A stretch of DNA of 64,000 bases from Pseudovirgaria hyperparasitica (Eukaryota > Ascomycota > Dothideomycetes > Acrospermales > Acrospermaceae): the NCBI RefSeq assembly GCF_010093815.1, contig NW_022985555.1:1107523-1171522 (forward strand), read 5' to 3'. Below the pieces are notes generated by a model. The model saw only the letters and a list, made by a program, of their open reading frames with translations. It was not told the DNA's origin and searched no databases. The position numbers and the translations under genes are program-made. Of this stretch, positions 47,745 to 59,195 are shown one piece after another. The stretch's first letter is position 1. The number at the start of each line of letters is the position of its first letter.

Positions 47745-47939
47745 TTTCTTTTAACGTGATACTGATTGTCAGCATCCTTTGTATGTCGTCAATGGTGGAC
47801 TATATTCGGAAGATCATGGTAATGGTTCGTATTACTATTTATCTGTCTATATCGTAAATGCATGTTCGTCATGCGCCCGTAGGCATCTCCGATCCGATCT
47901 ACCATTGCACTAACTTATCACCGGGTAGGAAGTAATGCA

Positions 47940-49346
47940 TCATTGCTGTCCGTATATGGACAGTATGTTCGTCGAGTTGCTGTAGTCGACGCCACACAAG
48001 CCGTCAAAGTCGCCAAACATCTCGCCTCTTGCCTTGATGAACTCCTGGAACCCGCTCAGCCCACAGCTCTCTGCCGGACCATCCACACAGCCCGGTAGCG
48101 GTTGCGGGGCCTGGTTGACCAGCACTCGGATAAACTCGCCTGGCTCATATCCGTAGGAATCGCAGCTCAATTTCTCCATGGCAATGTTTGACAAGAACGG
48201 GAGGATACGAGACGATTGCCAGACGCGATTGGTGCTGATTTGAGTCAGCGGCATGGTTGCGTTGTAGTCCAACGAGTTGGTGAATGCGGTGTTGTTGAAC
48301 AAGCCCAGTGCGACCAGGACGTTTGGTGGTAGCTCACGATGAGCAAAGGATACATACAGATCCTGGATGTCGGAGCTGTTTGCCGGCGCAAGAAGCAGCT
48401 GCGCGGTTGCGTTAGTCCAGGGGAAGCCTTGAGCGCCAGAAATGCCTGGAGAGCCGTAGCCAAGCGAGTGATGGTACATGATATCGTTCATATACTCAAA
48501 GGAGAGCCACTCGTTCGGTGTGAAGAGGGAGAGGGAACAAAAGGGCGATTCACCGCGGATGACGGTCTCGTAACCACAGAGCTGCTGCATTCCGACCACG
48601 TCGGACATGGTAAAGTTGAAAGCGGAGGCTTGGGCATTGAGACGCTCAACGATGGGCTTGGTGTAGATCTTTTGGTAGGTCTAGGAAAGTCAGCTTTTGT
48701 GCATGATCGTCAATCGGTAGATATTCACCCCAGATTGCTCACTGCCCCGCGAGCCGCTGTAGTTGGGGCACGTCTGATGGGGCGTCAGACTATCTGCACC
48801 CTCTTCGCTGGCCTCACTGATACCCTCAAGCTTTGTGGAGTTCTGGCCAACAGTGTATCCATCAATGAAACTCTGTGCGCTGATTGTGGTCCTCTCAGCC
48901 GTGCTGGCCCATACTTTTCCTGGCTTGTTGAATCCCTTTCCGCCTTTCGCGTATTGGTATCTTTGTTTGACCTGAACCCCGAGCTTGAAGGCCTCAAGCT
49001 CGCCGACCTTTGTCAAGTCCTCGAGATCCTCGTCTTCAATTGGGCTCTTCCATGTCGTCAGAAAGCTCAAATCTCTCGTCTTGCTCCAATCTGCAGTCGT
49101 ATTGCCCAACTTCATTACAAAGGGCTCGATATAGCTCTCGAAGTCGAAATCGTTGGCGTAGATTGCTGCATGACGAACGATATAGGCAGCGCGAGTGACG
49201 TTACAGCCTTGAGGCGGAGCTGGGTCAGACGGAGGGTCTTCAGGCTCAAAGTATGGAGCAATGCCGGCCAGATGTTCGAGTGGGTCAAACGAGTAGGCCG
49301 CAGCCACGGAGAAAGCTAGAGGAGCGAGAGCTGCCGATGAACGCAT
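47940..49346 (-). CDS. Histidine acid phosphatase (phytase-like), secreted
   Basis: Exon 1 is 48729-49346 and exon 2 47940-48680; the 48-base intron (GTGAAT...CCTAG) is phase 0. The product is 452 aa. The start at 49346 begins with a signal peptide (MRSSAALAPLAFSVAAA). The phosphate-binding motif reads YIVRHAAIYANDF, so the usual RHGxRxP has Ala for Gly. The distal acid/base motif is SFAHRELPPN, with HRE in place of HD or HAE. Cys and Asn-glycosylation sites are frequent, as expected for a secreted enzyme. It belongs to clan 2 histidine phosphatases; a fungal subgroup with RHA is consistent with this protein. It may act on phytate or other phosphomonoesters. Catalysis is likely but not assured. 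Confidence 0.88.
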
Positions 49347-51479
49347 TGCGGCGGTCAAGGTGGAAAAGGAGGAATAATCGATGAGGTGTGAGGAGGATAG
49401 TCTGACAGGCGTTGAGGAGAAGTCATGGTTGTTAGCGTGGATTGGGCTCTATAAAGGCCCAGCAGCGATCTCGATTTGTTTACAGCGATGACGATGACGG
49501 ACGGAGGTGAACGGGCATGACGTGAAGCTTGGAAAGACGGGAAACAGGGTAGATCGCGTGCTAACGGTCTTCGGATAGCGCCAGGTCCCGTCTCGCGCAC
49601 GTCTGACCGTGATTCGCGCACAAGAGCAATAGTGGAGATGCCAAATCTGCATTGAGGATAGAGTTTGGGTGAAATGAGAGCGGAATGACGATGAATGAAC
49701 GAGCGCCGCAGAGAATCCTAATGAGATGCAAGTTAAAGAAGCTTGAGCACCGACAAGCTCACGCCACATCTCAGTGGCTGATGCTTCTCTACCTACCACA
49801 ACTCTGGCCTAGGGTTGTCCACTGACAATACTGGCAATCTATCTTACCCAACGAGGCTCGAGCGACCTGATCTGTGTCCACGGTGAAAGGAGCCATGCCA
49901 TTCGTGTTGTACAACCAAGATATAGTGCTTCAATCGAACTGGCCCTCTCCGACCCACTTCACACTCGGTCCGGGAGATGCGATACAGGCCGGTGGATGTG
50001 GTTGATTTGCGGAATTCGGGGATTTTGCGTATGCGCTGACATGCCGGCAATCAACGAATAGAAAAGTATTAGCAGGCACAATCGCAGACTAAGCCGCCGT
50101 AGGAGTCGCGAACTACGCTCGTGCAGTTGTTTTGCTGCGTTAAGGAGGGCACCTTCAAGACAGGTTTGGAAGTTGACAGACGATGAGAAGCTCCCAGCGA
50201 CTCCTCCGAGTGCTCGACGGATTCAAACAGATGGACGACTCTATTCGCGAGCCCTGGCTATTCCATTACTTGGGTGTCGAGGGAAGTCTTACACTAAGCT
50301 CAACATTTACCACTCAATACTGCATGGTGTACAGCCATTTCACAAGCTGCATATGGCGTAAACGTCCTATCATCATCTAATGGATCCTACAAGCCATTAA
50401 GCCAGACATCATGCTAGACGTCATGCCAGAATCACCAAGAATACTCGAAGACATCTCACATACTGGATAGGATGTTCATCAGACGACTACGAAGTTGCCC
50501 TCGGAACTCGAAATAGGTTGCCAAGCTCTCGATGAGGGGCCTAGGGCCACTGGCGAGAGAGCATTCTACCGCGCCTATTCCATGGCCCGTTGCCCTGGGT
50601 GCGGACGGTCTTTATATCGCCCGAGATTGGAAAACCACCAACACAACGCCCGAATGTATGCTGGAATGGACGATCGAATGTATGCTGCTGTCGATGAAGG
50701 ATTAGGTACTCTCACAAGCTGGCATGAATATGGTGAGACTGGAGAGGAAATATAGTCCGAAATGCGAAAGCCATATCAATGCTCCGGCACATCCGCCGGG
50801 TCAGCCGGCAAGACGGTGTCGGGGGTAATTAATTACACACATACGCAGGGAGGTTAAAGGGGTGGAGTCCCCACCGGAGGCTAAGCGAGGCTTCTGCAGT
50901 GCAACCCAACGTTACTTCAACTCTGCTTTCACTCTATCGAACTATCTTCTATCTATAGCTCCTTCATAGTAGTAGCACTTACCATCACTTCGGGCATCAC
51001 CACAGCCACCATATACTCGAATGAATGAATAATGACGAGGGCCAAGCTGCTGTGGCGCTCGGCCGACAGCCACGCGTGCTGGCTACTGCAGACTTCTAGA
51101 ACCCCAGTTTCTGGTGGTGCCACTGGCCACTGTATTCGATAAATTAGCTGACTTTTCACATCTTACTATTGGCTCGCTTTGGCTCGTTCTATCCCCTGTA
51201 TTTCTTAAAACAATTGATCGACTGCTTGGACTTCCTTTACCGGAGTGGTCTCCTTGACGTTGGTATGGCTGGCGCATCATACCTTGCCTTGCCTCTCTGA
51301 AGTTACACGAGGATACGATGCAAAAAATACGCCTCCATGTCATCTTCATATCATGCCCTCGACGTTGATACAAAAGGCTTCTATGCCACCCTGGCACTTC
51401 ATCTAGTATCCGCTCATCTTCGACTGCACCTTGACAAACACATCCATCACCACTTATCGGTCCTATCACCGCCATCAAG
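49347..51479. other. Long divergent intergenic
   Basis: 2.1 kb between the phosphatase and the peroxidase. Two short plus-strand ATG frames, 50183-50380 and 50585-50755 (the latter holds CPGCGRSLYRP), were noted. They may be exons of one small gene or relics, but no junction convincingly joins them. The stretch at 50800-50900 contains a small GC-rich hairpin (GGTGG-AGTCC-CCACC). No gene is called. Confidence 0.45.
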
Positions 51480-53201
51480 ATGCAGCGCAGTCTCGTTGCA
51501 AGCCTCGCGCTACTGGGCTCGGTTTCTGCAGCATATGTCTGGCCATCAACACAAGATCCCATAGATGATCTGCTATATCTCCAGTCCGGGTACATCCGTT
51601 TCGGCTCTCTATCAGACCGTGCGTCACCTCTCCGGTGCCAACCAGAAACTCCTTTGCTAATGCACAGTAGAGGTCTCATCATGCGGTTTCGGTGCGGGCT
51701 CGCCAGGAATCCAAAAGTCGGCGGAATGGGTCAGAACTGCTTTCCATGACGCTGCAACACATGATGCAGCTGCAGGTACTGGAGGCGTCGACGGCTCTAT
51801 CCAGTACGAGCTGGAGCGACCGGAGAACTTGGGCGCTGCACTCAACCACACATTGGCAGATATTTCGAGTTCAGTGAACGTACATAGCTCAGCTGCCGAT
51901 CTCCTATCTCTGGCCCTCGTGATTGCTGTCGCGAGGTGTGGTGATCTCGAAGTCCCGTTGCGGCTCGGTCGGAAGGATGCTACAGAGGCTGGAATCAAGG
52001 GGGTCCCAGAGGCTCACACAGATCTGGAAACAACGAGAAATAGGTTTCAGATTGCCGGATTCAATGAGGGTAAGATCCAATCTGTACAATTCAATAATTC
52101 AACGGTCTGACGTTTCTGATAGCGGATATGATCACCCTTGTTGCGTGCGGACATACTCTCGGCGGCGTCCACTCTGTTGATCACCCCGAGATCGTAACAG
52201 GCACAGTCGACCCAGCCAATGTCGCCCGTTTCGACAACACAACAGACAAGTTCGACACCAAGGTCGTGACCGAATACCTCGACAACTCGAGCCGCAACCC
52301 CCTCCTCCGCAACACAAACGACACCCTCAACTCCGACAAACGCGTCTTCGCCGCCGATGGCAACGTCACGATGAACAAACTCGCAGACGCCACCTACTAC
52401 AAAGCCCAATGCGAATCCGTCTTCACCCGCATGCTCGACCTCGTCCCCAGCGACGTCACCCTCAGCGAGCCACTCCAACCCGCCGACATCAGACCCTACA
52501 TCACCAAATACCAACTCAGCAGCAACGGGTCCGTCGAGCTCGCCGGCCGCATCCGCATCCGCACATCCCCCGACTCCGGCCGCGTAGCCACAGACCTCAA
52601 AGTCAGCCTCCTCCCCACCGACCGCAACGGCCAAAGCATCCAAGAAATCACCACCACGGCCGCGACAGCCAAGGGAGGCGACTCCTTCGGCTACCTCAAG
52701 GAACGCTTCAACTGGTTCGAATTCAGCAAAGTCCTCCCCGCCACCACCGGCCTGAGCGGCTTCAACATCAAACTCACCGTCCCCTCATCCGGCCTCTCAA
52801 CCACATACGACAACGCCGGCGCAGCAGGCGGCTTCGCCCTGAACCCAGACATCACCTTTCAACAGCCCCAATCCTGCGTCTCCTTTGACTCCGCAACAAA
52901 CAAAGGCACCCTAACCCTCACAACAGCCATCTCCAAGAAAGCCCTCGCGTCAGGCGCAACGCCACAGGTCCGCCTCGTGCAGCGCATCGACCAGCCGCGC
53001 AACTTCATCCCCAAGCTCGAGCAGCAAGTCATCCAGATGACGCCCGCGGGCAAGGAGACGGCCGAGTACGTATACTACCGCGCGACTGGGACGGTGGGCC
53101 GGAACGGGCTGCAGACGACGTTTGACGTCGAGGTTGGGGAGTCGAAGTTGTTGTTTCAGGAGACGACGGCGCTTGTGGGGACGACGTGTGGGGCGTTGTG
53201 A
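51480..53201 (+). CDS. Secreted haem peroxidase (class II-like) with long C-terminal extension
   Basis: Three exons: 51480-51618, 51668-52069, 52123-53201; 540 codons (539 aa). The first acceptor could instead be TAG at 51668-51670, which would change two residues to one without altering phase. A signal peptide (MQRSLVASLALLGSVSAAYV) opens the protein. The distal haem pocket reads VRTAFHDAATHD with Arg and His, and the proximal His is in LVACGHTLGGVHS. Class II fungal peroxidases are about 340-370 aa; here about 200 extra residues after the peroxidase core form a beta-rich, Ser/Thr-rich region. Manganese or lignin oxidation cannot be claimed. Likely an extracellular oxidase. Confidence 0.88.
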
Positions 53202-53470
53202 TTGTTTTCTTTTTGTACTACTACTGGATAGATATATAATGTTTAAGCGTTAATTGTAATTATTTGTTGATACCTTTCGAGCACGTGCTGAGTCACTATG
53301 CTGAAGGGGGTTTAGACCTGGCTTTGCTGGTCCTACTGCTCCTGCCTGTTCTCAAGATGCCTCCGGCTCGACGCAACTGCCAGGTTTGTACTTGACATTG
53401 TTATTCTAGGTAGGTACGCTTCTTGTCTCTTTCTGTTTCTGTCTCGACCTTAGTCTATGGTATCTCAGGT

Positions 53471-53566
53471 CCCCCCCCCCCCCCAAAAAAAAAAAAAAAA
53501 AAAAAAAAACCTCTTCTCTTTTTCTCTCTCTCTCTCTCTCTATTTCTCTCTCTCTCTCTCTTTCTG
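53471..53566. repeat. C14-A25 homopolymer block with CT microsatellite
   Basis: Fourteen C (53471-53484) run straight into twenty-five A (53485-53509). A CT-rich tract follows, to about 53566. Lengths in such runs are unreliable in assemblies. Confidence 0.9.
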
Positions 53567-54144
53567 TCTCTATGAAACCCCAGATATCTTATCAATCACC
53601 ACAGCCCAGAACCTACGATGTTATCATTACTGGGACATACCGAATCCAGCGAAGGATGTATGTGCTAGTAGTGACCCTAGCTTTCCATGACTACGTGATT
53701 GCTCTCGAATAGTGCGGGCAGTCCGTGAACGAAGCTTGGTGTGATATCATTGCCTTCTTTGTTGGATGAAGCGATCTTCTTAGGGAGCCAAGAAATAAAC
53801 CTTGTATCGCCGATTATGGAATAATGTACTCGCAAGACAAGGACACGGGACAGTGACGCATGATGATCTTGGAAGGTCAGTTTACAGTCCGGCTTTGTTC
53901 TTCCAGCGTTGTGCAGAGTTCGGCTACATTGTTAACATACCACAGGGAAGGCCGGGAAATGTATGAGAGATTCTGGGTTACTGGCTTGGAATCTTGCCAT
54001 CAGCACGCGTCACGCCAAGTTTTTGAGGGTTTGTCATTCACACAAGGAACAGCAGCACAAGGAGCACAATCTATATAAACCAGGCACCGCCTCGCCAGTA
54101 CCACGTTCGACAAACAACTTCAAGGACACCTCCCCAGTACAGCA

Positions 54145-54182
54145 CCTACCTACCTACCTACCTACCTACCTACCTACCTACC
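54145..54182. repeat. (CTAC)n tetranucleotide array
   Basis: About nine copies of CTAC, ending 64 bases before the start codon at 54246, so probably within that gene's 5' UTR or promoter. Confidence 0.9.
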
Positions 54183-54245
54183 ATCTACCCGACCTATACA
54201 GCAGAACACCACTCTAGAACTAGCCACCCTCCAACCACCATAACC

Positions 54246-54689
54246 ATGACAAACCCGCAAGCCATCACAGAGCCCCAAAAAACACCCTCCGCTCCTCTCC
54301 TTCCCCCAGCCGCAGCGAGAGACCCCCAGAAACTCTATGAAGAACCCGCCGAGACATTTGAGGACCTCCTCAAACGAATGCGAGATTCCCCCAAGAACGC
54401 CCACGAAGAATTAGTAGGCCAATACGGCCCGGCGTTGCGCTGTTATGCCGATGGAAGAACAAAAGAAATTTATTGTCCCCTTTGTGATGAATACCCCATG
54501 GGATTGATCAATTATGCAAAGCATTTGGCATTGCCATTGCGTAGACACATTATTGAAAAACTGGCAGCATTCTTAGAGCGGCAGGAAAACAATAGACAAT
54601 TCTGGCGTGCTCGTGTAGAGAAGGGTTCTCCCCTTCCGGAGTTCGTGCAGAACAAACTACTTCGAGGCGATCTTGGATCAGATATGTAA
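54246..54689 (+). CDS. Unrecognised 147-aa protein with possible zinc-binding centre
   Basis: A single-exon ATG frame of 147 aa. Residues 1-30 are Pro/Ala-rich and disordered. A helical, charged part follows (ETFEDLLKRMRDSP). The centre, EIYCPLCDEYPMGLINYAKH and the LRRHII segment, offers two Cys and two His with CxxC spacing, suggesting a C2H2-like zinc knuckle. The rest (LERQENNRQFWRARVEKGS) is helical. The frame has ordered composition and good length for the region, so I believe it codes. I do not recognise a family. An isolated gene between repeats; alternatives are a short F-box or transposon-derived fragment. Confidence 0.6.
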   Translation: MTNPQAITEPQKTPSAPLLPPAAARDPQKLYEEPAETFEDLLKRMRDSPKNAHEELVGQYGPALRCYADGRTKEIYCPLCDEYPMGLINYAKHLALPLRRHIIEKLAAFLERQENNRQFWRARVEKGSPLPEFVQNKLLRGDLGSDM

Positions 54690-54867
54690 AATATAGAGCG
54701 AGTTTTCATAATTCAATCTTCTTACACCTTTTTTTTTTTAAAAAAAACCCCTCTCTTCCCTAGCTCTATCAAACAACTAATAGATAGTTAGAGTAAGTAA
54801 GTCAAGTAAAAACACTAATAATTAATCTAGAGCGACCTATTCAGAAGGAGACTTTGGCATTTCTTTT

Positions 54868-54985
54868 ACTACTACTTACTACTTACTCCTACTACTTACT
54901 CCTACTACTTACTCCTACTACTTACTCCTACTACTTACTCCTACTACTTACTCCTACTACTTACTACTTACTACTTATTACTTAT
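54868..54985. repeat. 13-mer minisatellite (ACTCCTACTACTT)n
   Basis: Period 13, about six near-exact copies from 54885 to 54960, flanked by ACTACTT variants on both sides. Confidence 0.9.
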
Positions 54986-55040
54986 TAGTGATAGGGACGT
55001 GAGTAGAGCTGTTGTATATAGTAAGTATAAATAGATAAGA

Positions 55041-55085
55041 ACTTCTTCTTCTTCCTCTTCTTCTTCTTCCTCTTCTTCTTCCTCT

Positions 55086-55117
<32 letters not shown>

Positions 55118-55165
55118 TTCTTCTTCTTCTTCTTCTTCTTCTTCTTCTTCTTCTTCTTCTTCCTT
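55041..55165. repeat. (TTC)n microsatellite
   Basis: A polypyrimidine tract of TTC with scattered CCTC interruptions. A chance poly-Arg frame on the minus strand is a product of this repeat. Confidence 0.95.
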
Positions 55166-55855
55166 TACTTCTTACTTCCTCCCTCAACTTAGATTAATAA
55201 TAATAACACCCAATGTCTCTCTAAAACAGCCAACTATCACTACCACCAAGCATTACAAAGCAAGCTCATGTATTTATGTGGCTGGGCCTTTGATTAGCTT
55301 GCATTAACGACAGGTGTAGTAGTCAGATGTAGTCAGGACAGGACAGGTCATGTGAGGACGAATGGGTATTAAGGGAAGGAACGGTGCGGTACGGTCAACA
55401 AGCCGCGAGGCAGTCGCGTGCTTCATTCCACTAAGCAGCGCCGTAAGTAGCGGAAGCGGATCCAGTAGTTTTGCAACAACATGAACATGTACATGCATTC
55501 ACGGCCAAGACAAGCACACGGCAAGAATAGAACGAGGACAGATGGCATGGTAGGTATATGCTATACAATACAGACAGGCCACTTGAAAAAGAAACCGTTA
55601 AATCGAGTCGTGAGACAACTTCCAAAAGACAGCAGAGCGTGTAGACGTGTTGCTTTCGCTCCAGAAAGAGCTGGCGGGGCTGATTAGCCTGTGTACATGA
55701 GCCGGTCGCCGCGACCGATGTTGTGGCTGGCTCGCGTGCTCTCCAAAAATAAAAAAAAGACAGTGTGGCTGATGAAACGCCACTTTATACTCCTAGACCT
55801 CTACCTCCAAGTGATACCGATACCAATGGCCCACACAAAATGATGACACGCTTGC

Positions 55856-56997
55856 CTAAGCCGTGAACGGCTTGTTGGGAGAGTGGTTGATTCGGTCCTT
55901 CCAGTACATCTGGTCTTGCGTCTCCTTCTCTTCGACCTCGAGAAGACGGGCGTGCTCGCGGCGACCGAGACGGCGTTGCTTGATGCAGAAGAAGAGGAGG
56001 GCACATACGGCGATACCGAAACCGGCGACGGAGCCAGCGACGATACCAACACGTGCACCAGCTGGGAGGGCCCTCCAGTGGGCGGAGATGCCCTTGGGCT
56101 CTGCGATGCGCTTCTCGGCGTAGGATTGACCTCTGTGACGCGTGTTAGTCCATGTTCTATGTGCTAGAGAGTTGCTGCCACTTACTCAACCATCTTGATG
56201 CTCTCCCAACTTCCAGACCTGTCGCCAAACTCGTATTCCTTGGCATCGGAGAAATCGTGGACGTAAACAGACTCGACGGTCATGGTGAAGGGAGCCTCGC
56301 CAAAGTCGGTCTCACCACCAGCCCATTCAACAGTGCCCTTTGCGTTCTTCTCTGGGTCACCACCGGCCCAGATACCCAAGCGTAGGTTGAGAGGAGTCTG
56401 AGGAAAGTTCTTGCCACCGTTGGCATCGCCATAGTTCAAGGTGCGGACCTTGTCGTCGTCAATGTAAAAGTCGATCTTCTCCTTGGTCCAGTTGACAGTG
56501 TAGTTGTGCATCTTGTTCTGTGGGTCGTCGACGGGATGCCAGATGGCACGGTCGAAGGTGGTCTGGTTACCCTTGCCGAAGTAGTTGGTCTGGACGTGGG
56601 TGTTGTTGCCGCCAATGAATTCCCAATCAATCTCATCGAGATCGTCCGACTGCATGACAATGGAGGAGACGATACCTCTTCCCTTTGCCGCCTTCATGAC
56701 GACGCTGAAGATACCACCCATGAGGTAGAACTTGGAGCCGACAGTTGGCGAGTCACCACGGCCACCAACGGTGAATTCAGTACCCTTTTCAGCCCAGTTG
56801 AGGGCACCAGCAGTTGTGTTCCAGATCTTGTTGTCGAGCAATTGGCTGTTGGTCAGGTTGAAGGTTGCGTTCGTGGACAGGGCGGCATTGTTCGGGCAGT
56901 CATCGCGTTCCATGGGATTGCATGCTGTGAAGGTTTGGGCGACGGCCGAGGAGAAGAGGAGGGGGAGTGCGGAGACGGCGAGAGTGAAGTACTGCAT
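55856..56997 (-). CDS. CRH-type GH16 cell-wall transglycosylase with C-terminal membrane anchor
   Basis: Exon 1 is 56186-56997, the intron 56133-56185 (GTAAGT...CACAG), exon 2 55856-56132; 363 codons (362 aa). A signal peptide (MQYFTLAVSALPLLFSSAVA) is followed by a short Cys-containing region (ACNPMERDDCPNN) and the GH16 catalytic core. The active site DEIDWEFIGG has both carboxylates of the E-x-D-x-x-E motif. CRH enzymes link chitin to beta-1,6/1,3-glucan in the fungal wall. The C-terminus encoded by exon 2 is a single membrane helix (GIVAGSVAGFGIAVCALLFF) with a basic/acidic cytosolic tail, rather than a GPI signal. The frame extends upstream to 57330 but without family similarity, so the ATG at 56997 with the signal peptide is preferred. 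Confidence 0.93.
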
Positions 56998-57437
56998 GGT
57001 GAAGCAGTTGTCGAGGGACTCTTGAAATATACGGCTCAACGAAGGAGTGCTAAAGGAGCTGGCGGAGCGTGTAAACCAGTCACAGGCAAAAGATGGACTG
57101 TATATGTGAAAAAGAGAGTGTTGTGTGATCGATCCCAAGGAGTGGAGGACGACCAGCAGGCCCGAGAGGGGAATATCAAAGAGAGTGGTGATGCTTGAAT
57201 GAGCAAGGAAGTTGAAAAGGATGAGAAAAGAGAGAAATGGGAAGAGGAGAGAAAGAGAGAGTAGTAGGAAGCGATGGATGGATGGAAGGATGGCACAATC
57301 AATTGGCGACGACCTGGGCTCGACCAGCACTTTTTTGGGGAGGGGGCAGCTAGCGAGACAGTGCCCCTGGACTAATCTCGACGCGCAGACGAATCACAGC
57401 AGCCTGCAGACAACAACGGCGGCCCGTTGCCGATCTC

Positions 57438-57512
57438 TGCTGCTGCTGCTGCTGCTGCTGCCACACACACACGTTGAAGGTTATTCCTGTTCCTGTTCCT
57501 GTTCCTGTTTCT
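57438..57512. repeat. (CTG)n, (AC)n and (TTCCTG)n cluster
   Basis: About seven CTG (57438-57460), a short AC run, and about four TTCCTG hexamers (57485-57510). Confidence 0.9.
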
Positions 57513-57789
57513 TCCTTTACTCCGCGAGTTGCCGTCATGAGACGACGCATATCATATACAGTCATACAGCTCATGCAATTCTCCATCATCATCAATCGTC
57601 TGTTCGTTGTTGAGGCTGCACAGTAGTACAGTGGGAGCATGCATTGACCTCGATGTGCGCCAATAGCCTACTTACTACTACATATACACCTTACGGGTGC
57701 TAAACTCTGGGCTGGCTGTCGGGCTGCAGCTTGTCCGGAGGCATAATAATAACACTAATCAAATCCATATGCTCACTCATATCCACGCC

Positions 57790-57820
57790 GCATGGACGCA
57801 CGCACGCACGCACGCACGCG
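57790..57820. repeat. (ACGC)n microsatellite
   Basis: Six or so ACGC tetramers. Confidence 0.9.
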
Positions 57821-58203
57821 ATAAGGACGAGATTAGCTATTAGATCGATGGATACTGTGCAGATATTGACGCATCTACGACAGACAGTGTGTGTGTTATA
57901 AAGATAGAACGGCCCTATTCCAACGTGAAAATCTGCAGCAGCATCCACCCATCGCACATCTGATTATCAGCCACGATTCACTAGCCACAGCGGCCCAGAG
58001 AACAGGGAAGGTGCCGGCGCCACAGATAGTCTATCAGTCCAGTCCCTCGCACCTGCCTCTATTATGGTCGACCGGCCGCCTTATCGCATGCGGAAATTGC
58101 GATGATCGATGTCGACGTCAGCATCACGGTGCAGACAGTGGCTGGTGGCTGGTGGCGGTGCAGCTCAGTATTCGGGCTTCGTTCAATAGAGACTTCTGCT
58201 GCT

Positions 58204-58250
58204 TCATCTTCTTCTTCTTCTTCTTCTTCTTCTTCTTCTTCTTCTTCTTC
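58204..58250. repeat. (TTC)n microsatellite
   Basis: About fourteen uninterrupted TTC triplets. Confidence 0.95.
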
Positions 58251-58469
58251 ACCACCAGTCAATCATCGCAGTCATTTTTGCATTTAATCTTACCTCGATC
58301 CTGTCACGCTCCAGTTTTCCACGAGCCTAAAAACTGGAGATGCTGGCTGATCATCCATCACGTGCAACTCCCTGAGTGCCGGTGCCGGAGTGACGATACG
58401 AAATCCCATCAGTCGTCGGCGTCTCGTCTGCTTACTACTATCTTCCCGGTCACCTGATATCTAACCACG

Positions 58470-58514
58470 GGACTGCTGCCTGACTGCCTGACGGCCTGAC
58501 TGCCTGACCGCCTT
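58470..58514. repeat. Degenerate CTGACTGC octamer repeat
   Basis: About five copies of CTGACTGC/CTGACGGC. A very similar tract occurs at 43782-43825. Confidence 0.8.
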
Positions 58515-59195
58515 CCACTTGTCGCACCAATCCCCTTTACGTTCTTCACTGCATAGTCAAAACCGTGGAACGTTGCACCATCAATATTTCAAACGTCAAT
58601 CGTCAAGGGTTGCGTTCATGCATCACTTACGCTTCTTCTCAGATGTCTGAAAAACTTGCATTCCCATCATGCTTCATCCGGACACATGACTCGCTCACAA
58701 GTCTTCGTACACTCCATCCGTCATCGCTTCCTCGCATTTCTTCTCTCCTCCATCGCGCTATCATGACCAACTCGTCCTTCAATGTCAAAGCCACCGTCTG
58801 TAGAACCAGGCCATCGTGACCAACTAGAACTCTGATAGACTCGTCCTCACTGGCCTGGACTGCCTAGCCACTGAGGCTAGTGCTGCTCCCACGCCACAAC
58901 CGCTACAAACCCCCGTCATCGAATCAATCCACCACACCACCCGTTCTGTTGCGTGCAAACATCAGGTTTTGGTGATGCGACTCATCCACACCGTCATGGC
59001 TGTTGACGGGAGTCGCTGCGGGCATGGAGGAGTCTTCCTTCTCATCCATGTCCTATTTCTAACAGGACACCCTTGAGTATTACTCCTTGTCGTAGATCTC
59101 ACAGTCCTTCTCCCTTTTCCGTACATCTGTGTATCCGACAGCCCTACCAACAATCATATTGACGCCCTCTTCGGATTCATCCCCAATTCCTCATC

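Larger units (their letters stand above)
46539..47939. other. Repeat-rich intergenic
   Basis: 1.4 kb packed with short repeats (separately listed) plus a possible broken 42-codon gene at 46857-46986. No other gene is recognisable; the longer frames across 46598-46966 and 47150-47754 are products of the repeats. Confidence 0.6.
53202..54245. other. Repeat-bearing intergenic
   Basis: One kilobase containing a homopolymer block, a CT tract and a CTAC tetramer array (listed separately). No gene is recognised. Confidence 0.6.
54690..55855. other. Repeat-rich intergenic
   Basis: 1.2 kb holding a 13-mer minisatellite and a TTC tract (listed separately), then unique sequence without a recognisable gene downstream of the CRH gene's stop. 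Confidence 0.6.
56998..59195. other. Repeat-rich divergent intergenic
   Basis: 2.2 kb between the CRH gene and the aquaporin. It carries CTG, TTCCTG, ACGC, TTC and CTGACTGC repeats (listed below). Short frames here show no protein character. The CRH 5' UTR is pyrimidine-rich on the coding strand. Confidence 0.55.

Noticed and set aside
48339-49319. 326-codon plus-strand frame over the acid phosphatase
   Set aside because: Antisense shadow of a recognised gene, and it spans that gene's intron without domain content.
54978-55187. Poly-Arg frame
   Set aside because: Created entirely by the TTC repeat.
56998-57330. Upstream in-frame extension of the CRH gene
   Set aside because: It would bury the clear signal peptide inside the protein and has UTR-like pyrimidine bias.
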